Shown in pieces: positions 34,770-44,115 of a stretch of 64,000 nucleotides of DNA. Origin of the DNA: Betaproteobacteria bacterium (GTDB taxonomy: Bacteria; Pseudomonadota; Gammaproteobacteria; Burkholderiales; Usitatibacteraceae). Under the pieces are notes generated by a model that worked only from the letters and a program-made list of their open reading frames with translations, did not search any database and was not told the origin of the DNA. The DNA lies in NCBI GenBank assembly GCA_016708825.1, contig JADJEZ010000003.1:62001-126000 (forward strand). The letters run 5' to 3'. Made by a program: the position numbers and the translations under genes. Numbering within the stretch: the first letter of the stretch is position 1; each line of letters opens with the position of its first letter.

Positions 34770-35547
34770 CCGTCGCCCCGGCAAGCCGGGCGCGCACGAT
34801 GAACTGCAGCGTGCAGTACTCCTGGAATTCGGCGTGGGAGAGGTTCTCGATCTTCAGGCGCCCGGCCTGCAAGGTGACGTTCGTCTTGTCGCGATTGGCC
34901 TCGTAGATCGCGGCGAAGCGGGGGTCGAGATGGCAGCCGACGTCGTCCACCGCGAAGCCGGTCTCGAGGAAAAGGCTGCGGATGTCGGCGAGCGTGAAGA
35001 ACCGGATGTGCGTGACGTCGAGGAGGCCCTGGGCGTCGTAGCGCCAGGTGCCTGCGTTGTGCAGTTGCTCGTGAATGAACAGGTTGCGCACGTTGGGCAG
35101 GCACGCCGCGACCTGCGCATCCGCGGTGAGCAGGGGCCGGATGCGAAGCAGGGCGCGCCAGGGGTCGTAGAGGTGCTCGAGGACGTCTCCAGCGATCACG
35201 GTGTCGATGGTTGCGTCGCCAATGCCCTCGGCGGCGAAGTCGATGTCCTCCAGGCGCTTCTCGATGACCCGGTCGATGCGCGTGCGCGCGATCCCGGCGG
35301 CCTGTGCGTTGATTTCGATGCCGGTGTAGTGAACGCCGGGAAAGCGCTCGCGGACCAGCGCGCCCAGGCGTGCCGCGGCACAACCGAGCTCGAGGACGCG
35401 CCGCGGCGGGCGGCGAAGGCTCGAGGCGAGCGCCTCGTTCAGGCCGGAGAAATAGGCCGGCGGCGGGACGCAATCGGGGCCGAGGCAGGTCTTCCAGGCC
35501 GGCGCTTGCGCTGGAATCGATTGCGCATTTCCGGCGGGTGCGGACAT
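34747..35547 (-). CDS. Class I SAM-dependent methyltransferase
   Basis: This is a 266-residue predicted methyltransferase. The SAM motif I is VLELGCAAARLG, followed by an acidic motif II (YTGIEINAQAAG) and a motif-IV-like DTVIAGDVLEHLYDPW, the pattern of Methyltransf_23-type enzymes. It has no transmembrane segment or signal. The substrate cannot be inferred. From ATG 35547 (MSAPAGN); an upstream ATG at 35622 would overlap glyQ's start region and is unlikely. It is divergent from glyQ and convergent with lnt, so it is a single-gene unit on its strand. Confidence 0.85.
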   Translation of the reverse strand: MSAPAGNAQSIPAQAPAWKTCLGPDCVPPPAYFSGLNEALASSLRRPPRRVLELGCAAARLGALVRERFPGVHYTGIEINAQAAGIARTRIDRVIEKRLEDIDFAAEGIGDATIDTVIAGDVLEHLYDPWRALLRIRPLLTADAQVAACLPNVRNLFIHEQLHNAGTWRYDAQGLLDVTHIRFFTLADIRSLFLETGFAVDDVGCHLDPRFAAIYEANRDKTNVTLQAGRLKIENLSHAEFQEYCTLQFIVRARLAGATVSAASPA

Positions 35548-35620
35548 GCGGCGAATTCTAGCAGGGAAGGTCCCTGCACCCCCCGGGAAGCCCGTAAAAT
35601 GACGAGCTTTCGGGCCGCCC

Positions 35621-36519
<899 letters not shown>

Positions 36520-36523
<4 letters not shown>

Positions 36524-38611
36524 CGATGCTGCTGGTCGAGCTCCTCACCGAGGAGCTGCCGCCACGGGCGCTCCAGCGGCTGGGAGAGGCATTCGCCTCG
36601 GGAATCGAGGCGGGGCTCGGCAAGCGCGGGTTCCTGGAGGAGCCTTGCGAGGCCAGGGCTTACGCCACGCCGCGCCGGCTGGCGGCGTCCCTCAGCGCGG
36701 TTCGCGCCGCCACGCAGCCGCGGGCGGTGGAGGTGAAGCTCATGCCCGTGGCGGTCGGCCTCGCGGCGGACGGAAGCCCCACGCCGGCGCTGCTGAAGAA
36801 GCTTGCCGCGTCGGGCCTGGAGGGCACGGAGCCCGCGGCCCTCAAGCGGCGCATGGATGGAAAGTCCGAGACCCTGTTCGCCGAGGCGATGGCGCCATCG
36901 GTGGCGCTCGCCGAGGGACTCCAGGCTGCGCTCGAGGAAGCCATTGCGGGATTGCCCATCCCCAAGGTGATGAGCTACCAGTTGGCCGACGGCGTCACGA
37001 CGGTGCAATTCGCCCGGCCGGCGCACGGGCTCGTGGCATTGCACGGCACCGGGATAGTGGATGTCGCCGTGCTGGGCCTCACGGCCGGTCGCGTCACGCA
37101 CGGCCATCGATTCCAGGGCGCGCGCGACATCGCGCTCGCGAACCCGCAGGAGTACGCGCGCAGGCTGTCGGACGAAGGCGGCGTGATCGCGGGCTTCGCC
37201 GAGCGCCGTGCCGCGATCCTCCAGGCGCTTACCGAGGCCGCGGCCCGCGAAGGCGCCAACCTGGGGCCGCAGGACGACTGCGCGGCGCTGCTCGACGAGG
37301 TGACGGCACTGGTGGAGATGCCCACGGTGTACGCGGGCCGCTTCGAGCGCGAGTATCTCGCGGTGCCGCAGGAGTGCCTCATCCTCACGATGCGGCAGAA
37401 CCAGAAGTACTTCCCGCTCTTCGAGCCGGACGGCAAGCTCGCCGAGAAGTTCCTCCTCGTCTCGAACCTGCGCCCGGCCGACCCGTCCCGCATCGTGCAG
37501 GGCAACGAGCGCGTGGTGCGCCCGCGCCTGGCCGATGCGCGCTTCTTCTTCGAGACCGACCGCCGCACGAAGCTCGCCGATCGCGTCCCGCAGCTCGCGA
37601 CCATCGTCTATCACGGCAAGCTCGGGACACAGCTCGAGCGCGTGGAGCGCTTGCGCAAGCTCGCCACGCGCATCCAGGCGAAGCTGCCCCGAGGCGCCCG
37701 GGGCATGCCCTACGCGGACCGGGCCGCACTGCTCGCGAAAGCCGATCTCGTGACGCTCATGGTGGGCGAGTTCCCGGAGCTGCAAGGCGTCATGGGCAAG
37801 CATTACGCACAGGCCGACGACGAAGAGCCCTCCGTCGTGCGCGCGATCGAGCAGCACTACTGGCCGCGGTTCGCCGGGGACGATCTTCCCGACGGCGACG
37901 TGAGCATCGCGGTCGCGCTGGCCGACCGGCTGGACGCGCTCGCCGGGCTCTTCTCCATCGGGCAGGCGCCGACGGGGGACAAGGATCCGTTCGGCCTGCG
38001 GCGGGCCGCGCTCGGGGTGATCCGGATTCTCGTCGAACGCAAGCTCGACCTCGATTTCCACGAGCTCACCCGCCTGGCCGCCGAGCCGTTCGGTGGCGAG
38101 GGGGCGCCGGAGCTCGAGGACTTCGTCTACGACCGCCTGCGCGGCTACCTTCGGGATTTCGGATTCACGACGAACCAGGTGGAGGCCGTGGTGTCGCAGC
38201 GGCCCGCGCGTTTCGACCAGGTGCGCGCGAGGCTCGATGCCGTGGCGGCGTTCGCGAAGCTCCCCGAATCCGACGCGCTCGCCTCGGCCAACAAGCGCGT
38301 GAAGAACATCCTCGACAAGTCGGGGGCGCTCCGATGGAATCGACAGCTCGCTCCTCGCGCAGGACGAGGAGCGTCGCCTGCACGAGGCGATAGCGGCCAT
38401 GACGCCTCGCGTCGACGCCAGTGTCGCGGGCGGGGATTTCCCGGCCGCGCTCATTGTTCTCGCGGGCGTGCGCGCCGACGTCGATGCCTTCTTCGACAAG
38501 GTCCTGGTGAACGCGGAGGACCTCGCCGTGCGCGCCAATCGCCTTTCACTGCTCACCGGCCTGGAGAGGCTCCTGAACCGCGTGGCCGACATCTCGCGGC
38601 TGGTTGCCTGA
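36520..38611 (+). CDS. glyS: Glycyl-tRNA synthetase beta subunit (frameshift near the 3' end)
   Basis: The beta subunit binds tRNA and carries the DALR anticodon-binding domain. GTG 36520 (VTMLLVELLTEELPP) overlaps the glyQ stop. The frame holds to KRVKNILDKSG, then a run of five G at 38322-38326 shifts it; the native C-terminus (DSSLLAQDEERRLHEAIAAM through NRVADISRLVA) continues in the +1 frame to 38611. Removing one G gives 696 residues, the expected length. As written, the first frame continues into gmhB. Both halves match the family, so the break is likely an error in a G homopolymer. Confidence 0.95.
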
Positions 38612-38613
38612 CG

Positions 38614-39156
38614 ATGAAACTCGTCATTCTCGACCGCGACGGCGTCATCAACCAGGACAGCGACCGCTACATCAAGTCGCCGGCGGAGTGGCAACCCATC
38701 GCGGGCTCCATCGAGGCGATCGCGAGGCTGCACCAGAGCGGGTTCCGGGTCGTGGTGGCCACCAACCAGTCGGGCATCGGCCGCGGGCTCTTCGACATGG
38801 CGACCTTCAACGCGATGAACGACAAGATGATGGAGATGGTGTTTCGCCAGGGAGGCCGGATCGACGCGCTCTTCTTCTGCCCGCACACCGACGCCGAGAA
38901 CTGCGGCTGCCGCAAGCCGAAGACCGGGATGTACGAGGAGATCGCGGCGCGCATGCACACGGACCTGAAGGGCGTGCCCTGCGTGGGGGACGCGATGCGC
39001 GACCTCGAGGTGGCGGCGGCGGTCGGCGCACAGCCCATCCTGGTGCTCACGGGAAAGGGCCGCAAGACCAACGAGGCCGGCGGGCTGCCGCGCAAGACGC
39101 TGGTATTCGCGGATCTCGGGGAAGTCTCGCGCCACCTGGTGGCCGCCGCCAAATGA
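38614..39156 (+). CDS. gmhB: D-glycero-beta-D-manno-heptose 1,7-bisphosphate 7-phosphatase
   Basis: GmhB dephosphorylates heptose bisphosphate in the pathway to ADP-heptose for lipopolysaccharide inner core. It has 180 residues. The HAD motif I is LDRDGVIN (nucleophile and acid/base aspartates), motif II ATNQSG, and the zinc-binding cysteine/histidine set is CPHTDAENCGC. It follows glyS by two bases and overlaps the plsC start (ATGA). Confidence 0.96.
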   Translation: MKLVILDRDGVINQDSDRYIKSPAEWQPIAGSIEAIARLHQSGFRVVVATNQSGIGRGLFDMATFNAMNDKMMEMVFRQGGRIDALFFCPHTDAENCGCRKPKTGMYEEIAARMHTDLKGVPCVGDAMRDLEVAAAVGAQPILVLTGKGRKTNEAGGLPRKTLVFADLGEVSRHLVAAAK

Positions 39157-39878
39157 CGGCGCTCCGGTCGGCGCTCTTTCTCGTCGGCGCGGTCCTGGTG
39201 ACCGCAGTGTTCGGCGTGCTGGTGCCGCTCTGCGGGATCGCGAGCTATCGCGCGGCGCTCTACTGCGCGCGCATGTGGGCGCGGTGGCTCATCCGGTGGG
39301 TGGAGTGGTCCTGCGGCATCCGTTGCGAGGTGCAGGGCATGGAGAACGTGCCGGCCGGGCCTGCGATCATCATGGCCAAGCACCAGTCCGCGTGGGAGAC
39401 GCTCTACATCGAGGCGACTTTCCCGTACCAGTGCTGGATCATCAAGCGCGAGCTCGTCTGGCTGCCTTTCGTGGGCTGGGGGCTGGCGGCGGTGCGCTCC
39501 ATCGCGATCGACCGCGCGAGCGGCCAGGCCGCGCGCGAGCAGATCGTCCAGGAGGGCGCGAAACGAATCGCCCAGGGCCTGTGGGTGTCCATCTTTCCCG
39601 AGGGAACCCGCGTCGCCGTGGGTAAGCGCGGCCGCTACGGCATCGGAGGGGCCACGCTCGCGACGCGAACGGGAACGCCGATCCTGCCGATCGCCCACAA
39701 CGCCGGCGAGTTCTGGGGCCGCTACGCCTTCCGCAAGCGGGCAGGGACCGTGCAGGTGGTGATCGGGCCGGTGATCCAGGCCGCCGGGCGCGACACCCTG
39801 TCAGTCAATCGCGAGGTCGAGGAGTGGATCGAGGGCGAGATGCGCCGCTTGAACCCGGAGCGCTATGCCGGTGCGTGA
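39153..39878 (+). CDS. plsC: 1-acyl-sn-glycerol-3-phosphate acyltransferase
   Basis: PlsC makes phosphatidic acid from lysophosphatidic acid in the inner membrane. It has 241 residues with one N-terminal transmembrane helix (about residues 5-30). The family motifs are a variant of HX4D, HQSAWE (glutamate in place of the usual aspartate), and FPEGTRVAVGKRGRYGIGG with the catalytic-substrate EGTR. The last 14 bases overlap the next gene. Confidence 0.92.
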   Translation: MTALRSALFLVGAVLVTAVFGVLVPLCGIASYRAALYCARMWARWLIRWVEWSCGIRCEVQGMENVPAGPAIIMAKHQSAWETLYIEATFPYQCWIIKRELVWLPFVGWGLAAVRSIAIDRASGQAAREQIVQEGAKRIAQGLWVSIFPEGTRVAVGKRGRYGIGGATLATRTGTPILPIAHNAGEFWGRYAFRKRAGTVQVVIGPVIQAAGRDTLSVNREVEEWIEGEMRRLNPERYAGA

Positions 39879-40593
39879 GGAGGTCGCGCGGGAACCGCGC
39901 TCGTTGCTGATCGCGGGCGAGCCGCTCGACTACCTGCTCGTCCGCCGTCGCGGGCGCCGGGGCGTGGGGCTCAAGGTCGACGAAGCGGGGCTCACGGTGA
40001 GCGCGCCGCTGTCGGTTCCGGTCGCTCGCATCGAGAAGATGCTGCTCGAGAGCCGGGCATGGGTCTTCGGCAAGCTCGAGGTGTGGCGCAGCCGGCAGGT
40101 GCCGGTGCAAAGCTGGGACGACGGCGCGAGCCTTCCCTATCTCGGCGAGCCCCTCACGCTCCGGCTGGCGACCGGGAGGCGCGCGCCGGCCGTGATCGAC
40201 GGTGCCGAGCTGCGCGTGACCGTGCCGGAGTTGGGCGAAGAGGCCGTGCGGAAAGCGGTCGTGGCGTGGTACCGGAAGGCCGCCCTCGCCCACCTCGCCC
40301 ACCGCGCCTTCTTCTTCTCGCGCCTGGCGGTCCTCGCCCCGCCCCGGGTGATTCTCTCCTCCGCCCGATCGCGCTGGGGCAGCTGCAACAGCCGCCGCGA
40401 GGTGCGCCTCGCATGGCGCCTCGTGAAGGCGCGCCCGGCCCTGGTGGACTATGTCGTCTGCCACGAGCTCGCCCACCTGCGCCACATGAACCACTCGCGC
40501 GAGTTCTGGGCCGAGGTGGGGCGGATGTGCCCGGACTACCGGCGGCTTCGCGAGGAACTCGAGGCCACCGACCATCTCCACCGATCCTTCTGA
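39865..40593 (+). CDS. YgjP-like M48-type metal-dependent hydrolase
   Basis: This is a 242-residue YgjP/WLM-type protein with the zinc motif HELAHLRHMNH (HExxH with a third histidine) and the family SSARSRWGSCNSRREVRLAW upstream of it. There is no signal peptide. The biological substrate is unknown; related proteins are annotated as M48 or SprT-like hydrolases. It overlaps plsC by 14 bases and precedes gloA by 10 bases. Confidence 0.9.
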   Translation: MPVREEVAREPRSLLIAGEPLDYLLVRRRGRRGVGLKVDEAGLTVSAPLSVPVARIEKMLLESRAWVFGKLEVWRSRQVPVQSWDDGASLPYLGEPLTLRLATGRRAPAVIDGAELRVTVPELGEEAVRKAVVAWYRKAALAHLAHRAFFFSRLAVLAPPRVILSSARSRWGSCNSRREVRLAWRLVKARPALVDYVVCHELAHLRHMNHSREFWAEVGRMCPDYRRLREELEATDHLHRSF

Positions 40594-40603
40594 GGAGGAA
40601 AGC

Positions 40604-40987
40604 ATGCGCATCCTGCACACCATGATCCGGGTCGTCGACCTCGACCGTTCCCTGCGGTTCTACACCGAGGTCCTGGGCATGAAGATCCTGCGCCGCAAGG
40701 ACTTCCCCGACGGCAAGTTCACCCTCGCCTTCGTGGGCTACGGCGAGGAAGCCGACGGCGCGGTGATCGAGCTCACCCACAACTGGGAGACGAAGTCCTA
40801 CGACCATGGCACCGCCTTCGGGCACATCGCCATCGCGGTGCCTGACGCGTACCAGGCCTGCGAGGGCGTGAAGAAGCTCGGGGGGAAGGTCACGCGCGAA
40901 CCCGGCCCGATGAAGTTCGGCGGCAGCGTCATCGCCTTCGTCGAGGACCCGGACGGCTACAAGATCGAGTTCATCCAGAGGAGCTAG
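40604..40987 (+). CDS. gloA: Lactoylglutathione lyase (glyoxalase I)
   Basis: GloA converts the hemithioacetal of methylglyoxal and glutathione to S-lactoylglutathione. It has 127 residues; the metal ligands are the early histidine (RILHTMIRVVDLD), glutamate in ADGAVIELTHNW, histidine in FGHIAIAVPD and glutamate in YKIEFIQ. It starts with AGGAGGAAA just upstream. Its TAG and the rsmA TAG on the other strand share CTAG at 40984-40987. Confidence 0.96.
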   Translation: MRILHTMIRVVDLDRSLRFYTEVLGMKILRRKDFPDGKFTLAFVGYGEEADGAVIELTHNWETKSYDHGTAFGHIAIAVPDAYQACEGVKKLGGKVTREPGPMKFGGSVIAFVEDPDGYKIEFIQRS

Positions 40988-41754
40988 GAGGCGGCCGCCG
41001 CATCGGCAAGTGCGACGAACTGCGCCACCGACAGCACCTCGCCGCGCAGTCCCGGGTCGACGCCCGCCCGGGCGAAGACCGCCTCGCCGGCGAGGGCGCG
41101 CAGCGCATTGCGCAGCGTCTTGCGGCGCTGCGTGAACGCCGCCATCACGATGCGCGCGAAGAGGGCCTCGTCGCGGGCAACGAGCCGGTCTTCTCCGAGC
41201 GGTTGCATGCGCACGACCGCCGAGTCGACTTTCGGCGGCGGGGTGAAGGCGCCCGGCGGGACGCGAAACGCGAGCGAGATGGCGAAACGGTACTGCAGCA
41301 TCACCGTGAGGCGCCCGAAGTCCGGCGTCCCCGGCGCGGCCGCCATGCGCTCCACCACTTCGCGCTGCAGCATGAAGACGCAATCGCGGATGCGCGATGC
41401 GAAGGCCGCCACGTGGAAGAGGAGCGGCGTCGAGACGTTGTACGGAAGGTTGCCGACGACGCGAAGCCCGGTGGGCAGGCCCGCGAAGTCGAAGTCGAGG
41501 GCGTCCGCCTCGTGCACGACGACGCATTCGGGCTCGAACCGGCCCCGCAGCGCCGCGGCGAGGTCGCGGTCTATCTCGACGACGTGCAGCGGCCGTACGA
41601 ACTTCGCCAGGCGCTCGGTGAGCGCACCGGGCCCCGGGCCGATCTCGAGCATCGCCTCGCCCGGGGCCGGCGCGATTTCCGCGATGATGCGATCGAGGTA
41701 GTGGCGGTCGGTCAGGAAGTGCTGGCCGAGGCGCTTCTTCGGTCTCGGCAGCAC
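40984..41754 (-). CDS. rsmA: 16S rRNA (A1518/A1519) dimethyltransferase
   Basis: RsmA/KsgA dimethylates two adjacent adenines near the 16S 3' end. From GTG 41754 it has 256 residues. SAM motif I is MLEIGPGPGALT, and the catalytic motif IV is NLPYNVSTPLL. No ATG exists in frame; the GTG starts right after the pdxA stop, and the N-terminus VLPRPKKRLGQHFL matches homologues. Confidence 0.95.
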   Translation of the reverse strand: MLPRPKKRLGQHFLTDRHYLDRIIAEIAPAPGEAMLEIGPGPGALTERLAKFVRPLHVVEIDRDLAAALRGRFEPECVVVHEADALDFDFAGLPTGLRVVGNLPYNVSTPLLFHVAAFASRIRDCVFMLQREVVERMAAAPGTPDFGRLTVMLQYRFAISLAFRVPPGAFTPPPKVDSAVVRMQPLGEDRLVARDEALFARIVMAAFTQRRKTLRNALRALAGEAVFARAGVDPGLRGEVLSVAQFVALADAAAAS

Positions 41755-41762
41755 CCGGGCAC

Positions 41763-42737
41763 CTAGGGGCGCGCGCGCCGCGCGAGGTCGATGGCGAGCG
41801 TGATGGCCGCCTCGAGACTGCCGCTGTCCACCGCCCCAACGCCAGCGAGGTCGAGTGCCGTGCCGTGGTCGACGGACGTCCGTATCACCGGCAGGCCGAG
41901 CGTCACGTTTACCGCATGGCCGAAGGACGCGTGCTTCAGGACCGGCAGGCCCTGGTCGTGGTACATCGCCACCACCGCGTCGGCGCGGGCGAGGACCGGG
42001 CCCGTGAAAAGCGTGTCGGCCGGCAGCGGCCCCTCGATCGCGAGCCCCTCGCCGCGAAGCGCCTCGAGCGTCGGGGCGATGACGTCGATCTCCTCTCGTC
42101 CCAGGTAGCCGGATTCGCCGGCGTGGGGGTTGAGCCCGGCCACGAGGATGCGCGGACGGGGGATTCCGAAGCGGTCCCGCAGGTCCCGGTCCACGATGCG
42201 CAGGGTCCGTGCGAGCCCTTCGCGGGTTACCGCGCCGGGTACCGCCGCGAGGGGCAGGTGGATGGTGGCGAGTGCGACGCGCAGCCCGCCGCCGACGAGC
42301 ATCATCACCACGCTCGGCGTTGCCGTGCGTGCGGCGAGGTACTCGGTATGGCCGGTGAACGCCACGCCAGCCTCGTTGATCGTGGACTTCTGCACCGGCG
42401 CCGTGACCATTGCCGCGAATTCGCCCGCGAGGCATCCGTCGATCGCGCGGTCGAGGAGCGCGAGGACGTGGCGGGCGTTGGCGGCATCGAGACGCCCGGC
42501 GGTCACGGGAGCGGGCGCGGGCAGGTGCAGCACGGAGGCGGGCGCTGTCGAGCCGGGAGCGTAGGTGGGCAGGTCGAAGGGGAGCTTGCGCCGGTTGGCA
42601 CGTTCGGCGAGGACTCCGCGATCGCCGAGGAACACGAGCCTCGCGGGGTAGCGCTTCGCCGCGACGATCGCGCAGAGATCGGGGCCTATGCCCGCGGGTT
42701 CGCCCGCCGTGACGGCGATGCGGGGCGTGGTGTCCAT
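41763..42737 (-). CDS. pdxA: 4-hydroxythreonine-4-phosphate dehydrogenase
   Basis: PdxA acts in DXP-dependent vitamin B6 synthesis, oxidising 4-phosphohydroxythreonine. It has 324 residues, starting MDTTPRIAVTAGEPAGIGPD. Zinc-binding histidines are present in FTGHTEYLA, AMYHDQGL and SVDHGTALDLAG, and the substrate region TAPVQKSTINEAG is intact. It lies between surA and rsmA in the usual lptD-surA-pdxA-rsmA order, all on the minus strand. Confidence 0.97.
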   Translation of the reverse strand: MDTTPRIAVTAGEPAGIGPDLCAIVAAKRYPARLVFLGDRGVLAERANRRKLPFDLPTYAPGSTAPASVLHLPAPAPVTAGRLDAANARHVLALLDRAIDGCLAGEFAAMVTAPVQKSTINEAGVAFTGHTEYLAARTATPSVVMMLVGGGLRVALATIHLPLAAVPGAVTREGLARTLRIVDRDLRDRFGIPRPRILVAGLNPHAGESGYLGREEIDVIAPTLEALRGEGLAIEGPLPADTLFTGPVLARADAVVAMYHDQGLPVLKHASFGHAVNVTLGLPVIRTSVDHGTALDLAGVGAVDSGSLEAAITLAIDLARRARP

Positions 42738-42765
42738 GGGCTTGCCGGGCGCTGCGGCGCCGGCC

Positions 42766-44115
42766 TCAGGTCTCGCCGAGGCGGTTCTCGACGAAGGCGC
42801 GGTCGCGGGTCTGGCGCAGCCAGTCCTGGTAGGCCTCGTCCGCCTTGCGGGCGCGCACGGTCTGGCGGGCGGCGAGCTTCTTGCGCTCCTCGCTCATCTC
42901 CTCCGTGCGACGCTCCAGGACCTGCAGGATGTGCCAGCCGAACGGCGTCTGCACGGGCTGGCTCAGCTCGCCGTCGCGCAGGCCGTTCATGGCGCGCTCG
43001 AACTCGGGGACGGTCTCGCCGGGCGAGATCCATCCGAGGTCGCCGCCCTTGGTGGCGGTGCCGTCCTCGGAATGCACGCGAGCGAGTTCGGCGAAATCGC
43101 CTCCCGCGGCGATCCGTTCGCGCAGCCGGGCGAGGCGCTCGCGGGCGTCGGAGTCGCTCGTGCCTTCCTTCGTCCGGATGAGGATGTGGCGCGCGCGGGC
43201 CTGGGTGACGGAGGCGGCCTTGTCCTTTCCCCGCTTCTCGAGGAGCTTCACGATGTGGAACCCGTTGGGACTTCTCAGGATGTCGCTCACGTCGCCGGGC
43301 TGGGATTTCTCGAGGGAGTCCAGGAAGAGCGTGGGAAGCCGTCCCGCCGCGCGCCAGCCCAGATCGCCGCCCTGGAGCGCGTCGGGGGCGTCGGAGAAGG
43401 TGGCCGAGATCTCGGCGAACGACGCTCCCTTGCGCAGTTCGGAAAGGGCCTGCAACGCGCGCCGCCGGCGGATGTCGATCTGCTCGGGCGTGGCCTGCTG
43501 CGGCACCATCACCAGGATGTGCTGCAGGCGGTACTCGGTGTCCCCGCCGCGCTCCTTGCCGATGCGCGCGAGCTCCGTCTCGATCTCCGCTTCGGTGACC
43601 ACGATCTGGTTCTCCACCTCGCGCTCGCGAAGGCGCGAGAGGACCAGCTCGTTTCGCATGTCCTCGCGGAAACGGGAATAGCGGATGCCGTCGCGCTCGA
43701 GCGCCTGGCGAAAGCCCGTCATGGACATGTTGTTGTCGTCGGCGATGCGCTGGATGGTTTTCTCGATGGTCCCGTCGTCGATCTTCACGCCCGTCTCCTT
43801 GGCGAGCTGGACCTGGACCAGGTCGTTGATCATCCGCTCGAGAACCTGGGACTGGAGCGCCTCCGGCGCAGGCAGTTGCCCGCCGGCGCGCTGGAGCTGG
43901 GCCAATACGAGGCGCGTGCGCTCGGCGAGTTCGTTCTGGGTGATGACGTCGTCGTTCACGACGGCCACGATGCGGTCCACCGTGACCACGTTTTTCCCGC
44001 CGGGAGGCAGGCGCGTATCCAGGCGCGAAGCCGGGGATTGCTGGGCGAGCACCGCCGAGGCGGCCAACGCGGCAAGCAGGGCGGCGGGTCGAAGAAAGGG
44101 GTGCATGGTCTTCAT
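42766..44115 (-). CDS. surA: Periplasmic chaperone/peptidyl-prolyl isomerase SurA
   Basis: SurA assists outer-membrane protein folding. It has 449 residues, with a signal peptide (MKTMHPFLRPAALLAALAAS) and a probable cut after LAQ. The N-terminal SurA domain contains VVTVDRIVAVVNDDVITQNEL. Two parvulin domains follow, each with the family pattern (RHILIRT and FGWHILQVLERR near the second, ILVMVP and FHIVKLLEKR near the first). The ATG at 44115 overlaps the lptD stop. A second ATG at 44106 is possible. Confidence 0.96.
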   Translation of the reverse strand: MKTMHPFLRPAALLAALAASAVLAQQSPASRLDTRLPPGGKNVVTVDRIVAVVNDDVITQNELAERTRLVLAQLQRAGGQLPAPEALQSQVLERMINDLVQVQLAKETGVKIDDGTIEKTIQRIADDNNMSMTGFRQALERDGIRYSRFREDMRNELVLSRLREREVENQIVVTEAEIETELARIGKERGGDTEYRLQHILVMVPQQATPEQIDIRRRRALQALSELRKGASFAEISATFSDAPDALQGGDLGWRAAGRLPTLFLDSLEKSQPGDVSDILRSPNGFHIVKLLEKRGKDKAASVTQARARHILIRTKEGTSDSDARERLARLRERIAAGGDFAELARVHSEDGTATKGGDLGWISPGETVPEFERAMNGLRDGELSQPVQTPFGWHILQVLERRTEEMSEERKKLAARQTVRARKADEAYQDWLRQTRDRAFVENRLGET

